From a virus, in the IMG/VR virus record IMGVR_UViG_3300042474_001633, positions 96,283 to 160,282 of that record: a DNA stretch of 64,000 nucleotides. One strand, written 5' to 3'. Below the pieces are notes generated by a model. It saw only the letters and a program-made list of their open reading frames with translations, had not been told where the DNA came from and did no database searches. This document shows positions 40,536 to 47,270 of this stretch, one piece after another; within the stretch, counting starts at the first letter, position 1; each line of letters begins with the position of its first letter. Position numbers and translations under genes: made by a program.

Positions 40536-40748
40536 ATGAAGACATACACAAAGCAAGATGTTGAGAAAGTCAACCCCAAAAGCCTTATTGGCAAAACTGG
40601 GCTCATGACTCTGGACGACCTTACTGTCGGTGTGAATATCACTGATGCTCGGGTTCGTTTCGGGCACATTGACCTTCTTGTTGAGCCGATTAATGGCTCA
40701 GGAGAGAAGTGGGTGGAAAAGCACCGCGTGACAACAGTCACTAAATAA
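40536..40748 (+). CDS. Small unknown protein
   Basis: 70 residues, strand-rich (GLMTLDDLTVGVNITDARVRFGHIDLLVEP). AAAGGAGAAACC upstream. Single gene between element E14 and the promoter at 40753. Confidence 0.6.
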   Translation: MKTYTKQDVEKVNPKSLIGKTGLMTLDDLTVGVNITDARVRFGHIDLLVEPINGSGEKWVEKHRVTTVTK

Positions 40749-40752
40749 ATAC

Positions 40753-40782
40753 TTGACACGTAATAGTGGTGGTGTGTAGGGT
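40753..40782 (+). promoter_or_regulatory. Sigma-70-type promoter
   Basis: TTGACA, 18 bases, TAGGGT, before a five-gene operon (40817-42010). Confidence 0.65.
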
Positions 40783-40816
40783 GCACCCCACAGTAACTAT
40801 CTAACTAAGGAGAATC

Positions 40817-41005
40817 ATGCGAGAACTATACCTACGTCTTGAAGTCCCCGATGAGGTTGACCCAGAGGAAGTTGTTGAGACCATGTCTCTTGATTACTAC
40901 TACGGGAATCGTGAAGTAATGGAAGAACGCTTTCCCGACCAAGACATCATGAGCAAAATCATTATTCACATAGTTAAAGGGGAAGTCAATGTCGTCGCTC
41001 AGTGA
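40817..41005 (+). CDS. Small acidic protein
   Basis: 62 residues (MRELYLRLEVPDEVDPEEVV), a strand then helices, after AAGGAGAATC. First gene of a coupled operon; overlaps the next by 17 bases. Confidence 0.6.
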   Translation: MRELYLRLEVPDEVDPEEVVETMSLDYYYGNREVMEERFPDQDIMSKIIIHIVKGEVNVVAQ

Positions 41006-41180
41006 AGTTAAAGAAAGTCTAGAACACGCCGTTCATGTTTTGAACGGGATTTTAGATGATGTTAAAACTGGTGTCTACACCAAAGAGCAAGCAGCGCTTG
41101 ATTATGAAACGCTGATTATGACCGAGGGTCTTGATTTCATTTCTGCCATCTTGGGTTATTCGGAATCGGAGGAAGTATGA
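40989..41180 (+). CDS. Small helical protein
   Basis: 63 residues (MSSLSEVKESLEHAVHVLNG), helical. Overlaps both neighbours. Function unknown. Confidence 0.58.
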   Translation: MSSLSEVKESLEHAVHVLNGILDDVKTGVYTKEQAALDYETLIMTEGLDFISAILGYSESEEV

Positions 41181-41428
41181 AACTCAACACGCCAATCAAC
41201 AGTACACCGCGTACGGTTAAATTAATTTCGCTTCCTGGGACAAAAATGCCATGGGGAATCAGTATTTTGTTTACCGATGGTGAATCTTCCGAATCAATTG
41301 ATTGGTTCTTTGATTCAGAAGAAGAGATGCACGCAGCACAAGAGATGTGGGAAACACTGATTTATGCTGCAGGTGAATTCAATTCAGCAATTGATGATGA
41401 ACAAGAGGACGAAGATGATTCTGAATAA
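41177..41428 (+). CDS. Small acidic protein
   Basis: 83 residues; PRTVKLISLPGTKMPWGISI and FTDGESSESIDWFFDSEEEM, ending in an acidic tail. Starts at the ATGA overlap. Confidence 0.58.
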   Translation: MKLNTPINSTPRTVKLISLPGTKMPWGISILFTDGESSESIDWFFDSEEEMHAAQEMWETLIYAAGEFNSAIDDEQEDEDDSE

Positions 41429-41651
41429 CGAAACCCGTGAAAAGGTTTGTCGTGCGTTCATGATTCTTTATGCCCGTGCATATTTCTTTAAACAGGGATA
41501 TCGAAACGGCGGTCTGCCGTGTTGGCATTGCCGATTCATTATGGCGGACAAACTAGAAGCCTTGGGTCCGTTTTATCCCGTATGGATTAACTGTACAAAC
41601 CCCGAGTATGGAGGCGTAAAGAATGCTGGCTGTAACTGGGGGGAAGTATGA
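41415..41651 (+). CDS. Small Cys-containing protein
   Basis: ATG at 41415 gives 78 residues. GGLPCWHCRFIMADKLEALG then INCTNPEYGG and AGCNW provide four Cys and a His, a likely zinc site. Overlaps neighbours by 14 and four bases. Confidence 0.55.
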   Translation: MILNNETREKVCRAFMILYARAYFFKQGYRNGGLPCWHCRFIMADKLEALGPFYPVWINCTNPEYGGVKNAGCNWGEV

Positions 41652-42010
41652 CTTGCTATGACAAAGAAGAGTGCGTTGACTGCGGCGTCAACTGCATGGA
41701 AATTGATGAGTACTACATGGTTACCCATGCGTGTTGGAAACGAGCGGGAATGGACCGCTACGGGGGGATGCTCTGTATCGGCTGCCTAGAGAAGCGCCTT
41801 GGTAAACAACTGCAGCCGCGCAATTTTATAGACTGCCCGCTGAACTGGCGCAACGTATGCATCCCCGAATACGCGTCCATGCGACTGGCGTCACGACTAC
41901 TCGGCGGCCCGAATTCGAAGTGGCGTAAAGGCGCGCTCGAGGTTCTCGAGTCGATGGTCCGCGGCGAAAACGAATTGTTCGAATCCAAGACTTTAATTTC
42001 ACTTGGTTAA
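41648..42010 (+). CDS. Cys-rich, probably zinc-binding protein
   Basis: 120 residues. ECVDCGVNCMEIDEYYMVTHACW then MLCIGCLEKRLGKQLQPRNFIDCPLN gives paired Cys groups around a helix, a layout of small phage zinc proteins. GC-rich codons in the second half differ from the AT-rich first half. Ends three bases before the box of element E15. Confidence 0.62.
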   Translation: MTCYDKEECVDCGVNCMEIDEYYMVTHACWKRAGMDRYGGMLCIGCLEKRLGKQLQPRNFIDCPLNWRNVCIPEYASMRLASRLLGGPNSKWRKGALEVLESMVRGENELFESKTLISLG

Positions 42011-42013
42011 CCG

Positions 42014-42028
42014 AACGGTGGTGGATGA
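42014..42028 (+). repeat. Element box E15
   Basis: AACGGTGGTGGATGA, preceded by CCG; the next promoter's TTGACA starts two bases after it. No hairpin. Confidence 0.82.
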
Positions 42029-42029
42029 C

Positions 42030-42058
42030 TTGACAAACAATTAATTTAAATGTAAGGT
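42030..42058 (+). promoter_or_regulatory. Sigma-70-type promoter
   Basis: TTGACA, 17 bases, TAAGGT, immediately after box E15. Confidence 0.75.
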
Positions 42059-42095
42059 ATTAAAACTAATAGCCATCAAAGAGGAGGCTTAAGCA

Positions 42096-42527
42096 ATGTC
42101 CATTGGACCAACCACCACCACGGGGGAGTCAGAAATCCGAGCCCGTGTCGAACTCACTGAGACACATTTAATTACGCGTTATTACTCCGTCTGCGAAGGA
42201 GACTTGCCAGAGAACTGGAGCAAACTCTCCCCGGATGAGCAGGCAATATTTCTCAAAATCAACTCTCGCCATATTCGAGATAATGTCGATGAAATTCAAG
42301 AACGCACGGACGGCGTCTATTTGACTTGGGACAAGAGTCATCCCCAGTGGACGGTTACCTTTACGTACACAAACACTGAAGTTGTCTCGGCACCCAATCG
42401 AGAGGCTGCAATTGAAGTTGCACGAGATGCAATCGCCCAAACATATGGCAAAGACAATCGAGACGGCGCTGCGCGCGTGCTGGGTAACGCGGACGTTGAT
42501 GTCGAGACTGGGAACTACGGAATATGA
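42096..42527 (+). CDS. Unknown protein
   Basis: 143 residues: IRARVELTETHLITRYYSVC and HPQWTVTFTYTNTEVVSAPNREAAIEVARDAI, alternating strands and a helix. GAGGAGGC upstream. Overlaps the next gene by four bases. Confidence 0.62.
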   Translation: MSIGPTTTTGESEIRARVELTETHLITRYYSVCEGDLPENWSKLSPDEQAIFLKINSRHIRDNVDEIQERTDGVYLTWDKSHPQWTVTFTYTNTEVVSAPNREAAIEVARDAIAQTYGKDNRDGAARVLGNADVDVETGNYGI

Positions 42528-42805
42528 AAACGTTAACTCTTCCGCGGGAATTCGCGACCGGTGTCTACGTGGCATCGCCAGACACTGGGAAAGAACGCGT
42601 GTACATGTTTGAACGAATCATCGATGAGGAGTACGAAAAGGTAAACGCCTGGTTGGCTGCGCATCCTGCAGCAGGTCCTGAGGAGATACTCATCATGCTT
42701 CATGACATCGCACTCGAGTGGGCGGCTGAAGACCTTGGCTTCGACGAGCTCGACGTGCTGTCCCCTCGAGCGGCCGCTAAATTGGAAATCGCATATGCAA
42801 AATAA
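42524..42805 (+). CDS. Small unknown protein
   Basis: 93 residues, helical C-terminal half (AAGPEEILIMLHDIALEWAA). Coupled to the previous gene by ATGA. Confidence 0.58.
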   Translation: MKTLTLPREFATGVYVASPDTGKERVYMFERIIDEEYEKVNAWLAAHPAAGPEEILIMLHDIALEWAAEDLGFDELDVLSPRAAAKLEIAYAK

Positions 42806-42820
42806 AAGTATCGCTAGCCG

Positions 42821-42835
42821 AACGGTGGTGGATGA
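42821..42835 (+). repeat. Element box E16
   Basis: AACGGTGGTGGATGA; its ATG (42832) is in frame with the next gene, so the box may overlap that start. Confidence 0.82.
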
Positions 42836-42840
42836 ACCTC

Positions 42841-43185
42841 ATGATTGACAAAGAAAAAGTAAACGCGTCGATGGAGTCTGTGTACATATACGACAAGTTG
42901 ACCGGTGCCGGCTTTCCACTCACTGAAGACATCATGTGCGTTGATATCTCTGATTTATCTCCGGATGAACGCCTGGCTATCTCGGCGAATCAAATGGACG
43001 ACGTCATAGCAAAACATGGCACTACGCTGATTAGTCAACTAGTATTAGCTACTGAGGTCCTTGGCTTCGTTTTAAATGAGCTGTTTGCCAATCAGCCGCA
43101 ACACGTGCAAGACCAAGTCATGTCCAGCGTTAAAAGCGCGCTACTAAAAATCACACGTCCAGGAGGGGACAATGCATCTTTATGA
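42841..43185 (+). CDS. Unknown protein
   Basis: ATG at 42841 or, in frame, the box ATG at 42832. About 114 residues, helical (TLISQLVLATEVLGFVLNEL). No clear ribosome binding site apart from the G-rich box. Overlaps the next gene by 14 bases. Confidence 0.58.
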   Translation: MIDKEKVNASMESVYIYDKLTGAGFPLTEDIMCVDISDLSPDERLAISANQMDDVIAKHGTTLISQLVLATEVLGFVLNELFANQPQHVQDQVMSSVKSALLKITRPGGDNASL

Positions 43186-43402
43186 ATCTATGAACCTTCG
43201 CGAAACACTGCAGGTGGTGCGCGCTACCAGGGTATACCCGGTCAGCCGGCTGCGAATCGGTTCTCCATGTAAATTTATTCGAAAGCTGGACCTGCTGGTC
43301 CACATCGTGGTGCCCGAGCTCATCGAGAACATCATGCCGCGCTGCGCGCGTTACCTACGTAGAACATCGCCTCGCTGGGGCCGAAGCTGGAGGGGATGGT
43401 AA
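43172..43402 (+). CDS. Small basic protein
   Basis: 76 residues with GGAGGGGAC upstream. Middle VRATRVYPVSRLRIGSPCKF then a hydrophobic helix (LLVHIVVPELIENIM) and an Arg-rich end (RRTSPRWGRSWRGW). Shares one base with the next start. Confidence 0.5.
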   Translation: MHLYESMNLRETLQVVRATRVYPVSRLRIGSPCKFIRKLDLLVHIVVPELIENIMPRCARYLRRTSPRWGRSWRGW

Positions 43403-43455
43403 TGATTAACTACATCGTATTCTGCGTAGTATTAGCTTGCGTGCTAGCGAACTAA
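43402..43455 (+). CDS. 17-residue hydrophobic peptide (C)
   Basis: ATG overlapping the previous stop (TAATG), with GGAGGGG upstream. Product MINYIVFCVVLACVLAN, a membrane-helix-like peptide. Third peptide of exactly this length in the accessory region. Confidence 0.5.
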   Translation: MINYIVFCVVLACVLAN

Positions 43456-43481
43456 TAAACAATGGTGTACTATAAAAAATC

Positions 43482-43637
43482 ATGAAAGAAAGCAAGACCA
43501 AATATTGGCGCTGCCCAATGTGCAGCCTTGAAGTGACGACACACGTTGGAATAATCGGCTCGCCGGAATGCGGCAGCAAGAGTCACTCGACTAAGCGCGT
43601 CGCAATGGAGCAAGTTAAAAAATTAATCTCCGCTTAG
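43482..43637 (+). CDS. Small zinc-finger-like protein
   Basis: 51 residues, YWRCPMCSLEV then SPECGSKSH, a C-x2-C...C-x4-H zinc ribbon, and a helix. TACTAT ends eight bases before the ATG (leaderless type). Lies before box E17. Confidence 0.58.
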   Translation: MKESKTKYWRCPMCSLEVTTHVGIIGSPECGSKSHSTKRVAMEQVKKLISA

Positions 43638-43655
43638 GAGTATCGCATACCAATT

Positions 43656-43670
43656 GACGGTGGCGGATGA
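43656..43670 (+). repeat. Element box E17
   Basis: GACGGTGGCGGATGA; no CGGGGCT or hairpin precedes it. Confidence 0.85.
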
Positions 43671-43689
43671 TTTGTGGTAGAAATACCAG

Positions 43690-44184
43690 ATGCTTACACT
43701 TACATCATGGAATGACGCCGCTGCACAAAAAACTAAAAGTATCTTCGGGGCTGTTGAAGACAACCTTGTCGTCGTAGCTGGTATTCGCCAGTCCTTCGAA
43801 CGACTTTCTACGTCATATTTTCGAGACACCGCGTTTGATTCGACTGAAACTAAAACAAATGTTCATGCACTCTGGCGAGAGGTTGGTGCAAAAGCAATTA
43901 AATGGGGCAAAAGCAACAACATCGACATCACACCGGATGCTCTGGTTTCCACGTTGATTCGCAAGCAGCGGGACTATGGACACCACAACATTGCTAAATA
44001 CGGCCGCCAGGGCCTCATCATTCGAGTCCACGACAAACTCGCCAGGTTAGAGAACTTGACGAAGAGTGGCACAATTGTCTCAGCCCAAAATGAACCAATT
44101 TCTGACACAGTTCTTGATATTGCCGGCTACTCAGCAATCGGCATGATGTGGGAACACGACTTGTTCTTATTGCCTCTCGTGTAA
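43690..44184 (+). CDS. DUF1599-like / nucleotide-modification-associated protein
   Basis: 164 residues. LIRKQRDYGHHNIAKYGRQGLIIRVHDKLARLENL and the later DTVLDIAGYSAIGMM match the DUF1599-type domain often found with nucleotide modification enzymes, related to all-alpha NTP pyrophosphatases. The repeated acidic and basic pairs are conserved in that family. Substrate unknown. Stands alone after box E17; no clear promoter. Confidence 0.68.
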   Translation: MLTLTSWNDAAAQKTKSIFGAVEDNLVVVAGIRQSFERLSTSYFRDTAFDSTETKTNVHALWREVGAKAIKWGKSNNIDITPDALVSTLIRKQRDYGHHNIAKYGRQGLIIRVHDKLARLENLTKSGTIVSAQNEPISDTVLDIAGYSAIGMMWEHDLFLLPLV

Positions 44185-44189
44185 AAAGT

Positions 44190-44285
44190 GTGGTGGGGGG
44201 AGTCATTAGACCACCTACCAATCCTCTAACTGCAACCCCCACCACGTGCTGTGAGGGAAGAGAAGGGGAAAACCCCTCGCAGCAC
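44190..44285. other. Two adjacent large hairpins
   Basis: GTGGTGGGGG/CCCCCACCAC (44190-44199/44236-44245) and directly after it GTGCTGTGAGGG/CCCTCGCAGCAC (44246-44257/44274-44285). The first may end the gene at 44184, but no T run follows; stacked stems suggest a structured RNA or DNA site. Confidence 0.65.
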
Positions 44286-44296
44286 TGTTAAGAGTA

Positions 44297-44373
44297 GCTC
44301 TTCCGGTTTTCGCTGCGGCGGAACCCCAACGGGGCTCTCATTTGCCCTAAATCTTCGACGGTGGCGGAAGAGC
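44297..44373 (+). repeat. Element E18, enclosed by an outer stem
   Basis: GCTCTTCCG/CGGAAGAGC (44297-44305/44365-44373) closes around ACGGGGCTCTCA (44329-44340) and box GACGGTGGCGGAAGA (44357-44371), where AAGA replaces the usual ATGA. Last box of the array. Confidence 0.75.
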
Positions 44374-44738
44374 CGGCGGCAGGATTACAAGAGCTGTCAT
44401 CAATCGACGCCCAATACACCTTAAACGTGCAGCAAAGTCAACTCGTCGTATCGGGCTGAACGATTCTCATTTTCCGATAAAGCAGTAAGTACTACAACAA
44501 GTTTCCCTTCGAGAATGCGGCAGCTAACGCTGCGCATTTCGAGGGGTGAATCATATTTTTGGAAGAACGATTGTTTTACCGACACACCCACAGACAAGCT
44601 GTATCGTCTTCCCAGTTACTGGTTGTACTCGTATCTCAACCAGGTGTCATCCCCGTGGATAACTACTAACCCAAATAGAAATATAGCGAAAAAAATTCAA
44701 CCGTGTCAAGGACCACTTTTGGTGACTGTTGTCACATA
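44374..44738. other. Non-coding segment with a long hairpin
   Basis: No convincing gene. A near-perfect 18-bp stem (44505-44524/44529-44546) with loop TAAC and two bulged G residues is followed by ATCATATTTTT, which fits an intrinsic terminator or an RNA 3' end. AT-rich to the right. Together with the upstream hairpins it could be a non-coding RNA or replication-related region. Confidence 0.5.
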
Positions 44739-44767
44739 TTGACAATTGTGTCTAGAGTCTGTATCCT
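44739..44767 (+). promoter_or_regulatory. Near-leaderless promoter
   Basis: TTGACA, 17 bases, TATCCT, seven bases, ATG. An inverted repeat GTGACTGTTGTCAC at 44722-44735 lies just upstream. Confidence 0.75.
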
Positions 44768-44774
44768 GGCCGGC

Positions 44775-45227
44775 ATGCCTACTGCTAAACGCCGCAAAAT
44801 ACCCCAGCAGGTCCTCGAGCAGGCCGCCACAGTCCATACAGACGTCGTTACGGCCCTCTGGGAGCTCTGGAGGGGTGTACACACTGCTAAGAACGGCAGA
44901 GGCAACAAGCTGAACCCAAAACGCGTAGAAGACATCTCCGTCGCTGTAATTGCCTATGGATTCGAAGCGTGCGTGCGCGCAATCATAGGAAGTTACTTCT
45001 CCCCCTGGCACATGGGCGACAATCCTGCACAAAAGCGCTACACGTCCATTCATCTAGTTCTTCGATACGGCGAACAGTGGCGAGTAGCTAAGTTCGGAAA
45101 GCTCTATCAAGAAAACCTACAAGACGCGCAAGAGCTACGCCGGCAACATGGGACACTGGTAAACGAGGTAGTAGAACGACCTAGTATTAGTCCGACGGTG
45201 GTAGAAGAAGTAGTGGAGGCAAAGTAG
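44775..45227 (+). CDS. Replication-module protein (WHMG motif)
   Basis: 150 residues. SVAVIAYGFEACVRAIIGSYFSPWHMGDNP then QKRYTSIHLVLRYGEQWRVAKF matches a motif found at the C-terminus of many phage replication-initiation proteins (wHTH or DnaD-like), which usually precede a helicase loader. The next gene, overlapping by one base, is loader-like. N-terminus basic. Function is inferred from these two points. Confidence 0.58.
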   Translation: MPTAKRRKIPQQVLEQAATVHTDVVTALWELWRGVHTAKNGRGNKLNPKRVEDISVAVIAYGFEACVRAIIGSYFSPWHMGDNPAQKRYTSIHLVLRYGEQWRVAKFGKLYQENLQDAQELRRQHGTLVNEVVERPSISPTVVEEVVEAK

Positions 45228-45697
45228 TGGACGAAAAAGAACTAGAGAAAATTGTTGTACAAATCCACATACACTGGAACTCCGCCCTTACGAATGTAGC
45301 CAATAAAAGGAAAGAGATACTTGAGGTGTGGAGTAGTGCATTACATGATTTACCTCATGATGCGATTGCCCGCGCAGTGCGTGAACTTTCATTAACAGAA
45401 ACATTCATTCCCCGCCCAGCACAAGTACGCAAAAAAGCAATCCAGATTTCCGGTAAATTAGTTCCACCACCTGAGCCGGCAGCAGCCTGGGTGGAAGTAC
45501 AAAAGCTCGCCAGAAGCGTCACCAGCGGAGCTGTGGACTTAAAATCAATCGACCCGTGTGTGCTTGCAGCTATTCACAAGATGGGTGGAATAGCAGACAT
45601 CGCCCACAACACAAACGGCGACAGGACGCAATTCTTTGACGTGTATAAGACTGTTGTAACAGAATGGGAGTCCCAGGCATACGCCTTTGTGGACTAA
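45227..45697 (+). CDS. Helicase loader-like protein
   Basis: 156 residues with the pattern of phage loader/inhibitor proteins of the G39P type: KRKEILEVWSSALHDLPHDAIARAVRELSL, then ETFIPRPAQVRKKAI. The C-terminal part (AAAWVEVQKLARSV, LDPCVLAAIHKMGG-like) also fits. Would load the replicative helicase. Starts with GTG overlapping the previous stop. Confidence 0.6.
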   Translation: MDEKELEKIVVQIHIHWNSALTNVANKRKEILEVWSSALHDLPHDAIARAVRELSLTETFIPRPAQVRKKAIQISGKLVPPPEPAAAWVEVQKLARSVTSGAVDLKSIDPCVLAAIHKMGGIADIAHNTNGDRTQFFDVYKTVVTEWESQAYAFVD

Positions 45698-45706
45698 GAT
45701 TCGCCT

Positions 45707-45889
45707 ATGCGCAAACGCATGGGGAGACCAACAAAAACAGCTACTGGTAAATTCTCTACTATTACCATTCGCATTCCGGCAGATAAGAAAAACTTCATAA
45801 CCGATTTGGCTGATGGCTACGACATGACCATCACTGAATATCTGCTCACACTTGTGGAACGCGATGCCTCTCGAACCCCAACGCGCTAA
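45707..45889 (+). CDS. Ribbon-helix-helix-like protein
   Basis: 60 residues: basic start (MRKRMGRPTKTATGK), strand FSTITIRIPADKKN and helix FITDLADGYDMTITEYLLTL, the ribbon-helix-helix layout of small DNA-binding regulators. Overlaps the next gene by 26 bases. Confidence 0.6.
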   Translation: MRKRMGRPTKTATGKFSTITIRIPADKKNFITDLADGYDMTITEYLLTLVERDASRTPTR

Positions 45890-46208
45890 CGACCCAGACG
45901 GCAAGTACAACTTAAACGTCGTCATACCTGGTTGGCTCAAAAACCAAATCGTCGACCACTGCAAAAAGCTTGGCGTCAGTATTCAAGACTGGGTGGGCAC
46001 GCGCATAATGCTCGACATACGTGAAGAGCGAGGATTGCCGGCCGCACCAGAAGCTGTAAAGGGAATACCAGACGTGGTAGACGTAGTACGTGAATGGGTT
46101 ACTGGCGAACGATTAATACAACCCTGCGGAAAAACTGACTGTAATCCGGAGTGGCAGCAACTACAAAAGATGAAATTCTGCAAGAAATGCGGCGTGCGCG
46201 GACTTTAG
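45864..46208 (+). CDS. RHH-like protein with C-terminal Cys cluster
   Basis: ATG at 45864 gives 114 residues. KYNLNVVIPGWLKNQIVDHC then KKLGVSIQDWVGTRIML is a second ribbon-helix-helix. The C-terminus, QPCGKTDCNPEW...MKFCKKCGVRGL, adds a zinc ribbon. Possibly a pair with the preceding gene. Convergent with the WhiB gene. Confidence 0.6.
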   Translation: MPLEPQRANDPDGKYNLNVVIPGWLKNQIVDHCKKLGVSIQDWVGTRIMLDIREERGLPAAPEAVKGIPDVVDVVREWVTGERLIQPCGKTDCNPEWQQLQKMKFCKKCGVRGL

Positions 46209-46215
46209 CGGTGTT

Positions 46216-46539
46216 TTAATCGCCCCACATTTGCGAGAGTGTCGGTCTAGTCGGTCCAACGCCTCTCCTCTTCTGTTCTGTTTGCAGCTGTCTGGAGGTC
46301 ATCCCTGCCCAGATGCCGTGCATGTCTGCTACTGGGAACTCCAGTGCGTAGTTAAGACACTGAGTCGATACCGGACATGCTGCGCATAGTGCTCTGGCCT
46401 CTGGAATGTAACTAATGTCCTTATGGGACTTAGGAAACATCATGTGTGTCAAGCCCTTACACTCAGCGAAGTACATCCAGCCTTTATCTTGGATATCACT
46501 TGCTGTTGGTGCGTTTGTTATTTCTTGTTCGTCCGGCAT
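46216..46539 (-). CDS. WhiB-family iron-sulfur regulator (second copy)
   Basis: 107 residues. Cluster ligands: FAECKGL, then RALCAACPVSTQCLNYAL; then HGIWAGM and a basic tail (QTEQKRRGVGPTRPTLSQMW). Shorter tail than the copy at 15171 and a different sequence, so the phage holds two distinct WhiB proteins. Overlaps the HslV-like gene by 44 bases. Confidence 0.9.
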   Translation of the reverse strand: MPDEQEITNAPTASDIQDKGWMYFAECKGLTHMMFPKSHKDISYIPEARALCAACPVSTQCLNYALEFPVADMHGIWAGMTSRQLQTEQKRRGVGPTRPTLSQMWGD

Positions 46540-47191
46540 TTTGACTAACTTTCTTTATCGGTATCGGTTGTTTGTCTTTCGTGCCGGAACTATCTTGTAC
46601 ATAGGTGTGGTATGGGGCACCTGTGTGAACATCGTATTTTGCTGCTGTTGATATGGCTTTTGTGGCTGCACCTCTTGCTGCTGGTATGTCAAGTGACTTT
46701 TTCTTATTGAGTAGGACGTGAAGCGCGCCTAGTGCGTAGTCTCCACCTGAGCCAATTGCGTAATACCCATTTGAGTCAGAGCACCATGCATAGTCTCCGT
46801 CAAGCACATATACAACACCATGTATCACTACCAGAACGGTTGAATCATGTTGTGCGATATGAGAAGCTTCTCGTTCTGGAGTGGCGTATCCCTGCTTTTC
46901 GAACGTCTCCCTCAGTACTGGTATGAACTTATTGGTAATAAAGGCGTCAAGCTTTTTGCCCTTCAAGTTACTTGGAGGTGTAGGTGGAGTGAATGCGTGA
47001 TGCAAGATATTGATTGCTCTCACATCTCCAGCTGCCCCCAGAAGATAAGGTCCATTCTGAGAGACCTTGGATAGATTGCCACCCAAGTGGGAGATAGCTG
47101 ATGTTGCTCCGTTCTCCATCATGGAAACGATTCTTGAGTCAGCTGTTACTACAGCAAAGCCATCTCCCTGTATTGCCACTATGGTTGTCAT
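46496..47191 (-). CDS. HslV/proteasome-like Ntn hydrolase
   Basis: 231 residues starting MTTIVAIQGDGFAVVTADSR, closely like HslV, in which Thr2 becomes the nucleophile after removal of Met1. VSQNGPYLLGAAGDVRAI and YAIGSGGDYALGALHVLL match the beta-subunit core. The last 45 residues (PIPIKKVSQNAGRTRNNKRT) are a basic extra tail. No HslU-type unfoldase is in view except the MoxR-like ATPase at 36679. Probably a self-compartmentalising peptidase; target unknown. Confidence 0.78.
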   Translation of the reverse strand: MTTIVAIQGDGFAVVTADSRIVSMMENGATSAISHLGGNLSKVSQNGPYLLGAAGDVRAINILHHAFTPPTPPSNLKGKKLDAFITNKFIPVLRETFEKQGYATPEREASHIAQHDSTVLVVIHGVVYVLDGDYAWCSDSNGYYAIGSGGDYALGALHVLLNKKKSLDIPAARGAATKAISTAAKYDVHTGAPYHTYVQDSSGTKDKQPIPIKKVSQNAGRTRNNKRTNSK

Positions 47192-47270
47192 CTCTAGGTG
47201 TTCCTCTATTCTTGGGTAATGCGTATTCGGTATTCAGGAACCGCGATGAAATAATTGCGGCCGGAGGGAC

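Noticed and set aside
24715-44371. Element as a known self-cleaving ribozyme or attC site
   Set aside because: I could not find hammerhead, twister or HDV core sequences, nor the GTTRRRY/RYYYAAC core of attC, so no such label is given.
44515-44742. 75-codon frame on plus
   Set aside because: Begins inside a near-perfect hairpin, has no ribosome binding site and runs into the next promoter.
45194-45208. GACGGTGGTAGAAGA, similar to the element box
   Set aside because: It is inside a coding sequence and encodes part of PTVVEEV; CGGGGCT and hairpin are missing, so I treat it as chance or a relic.
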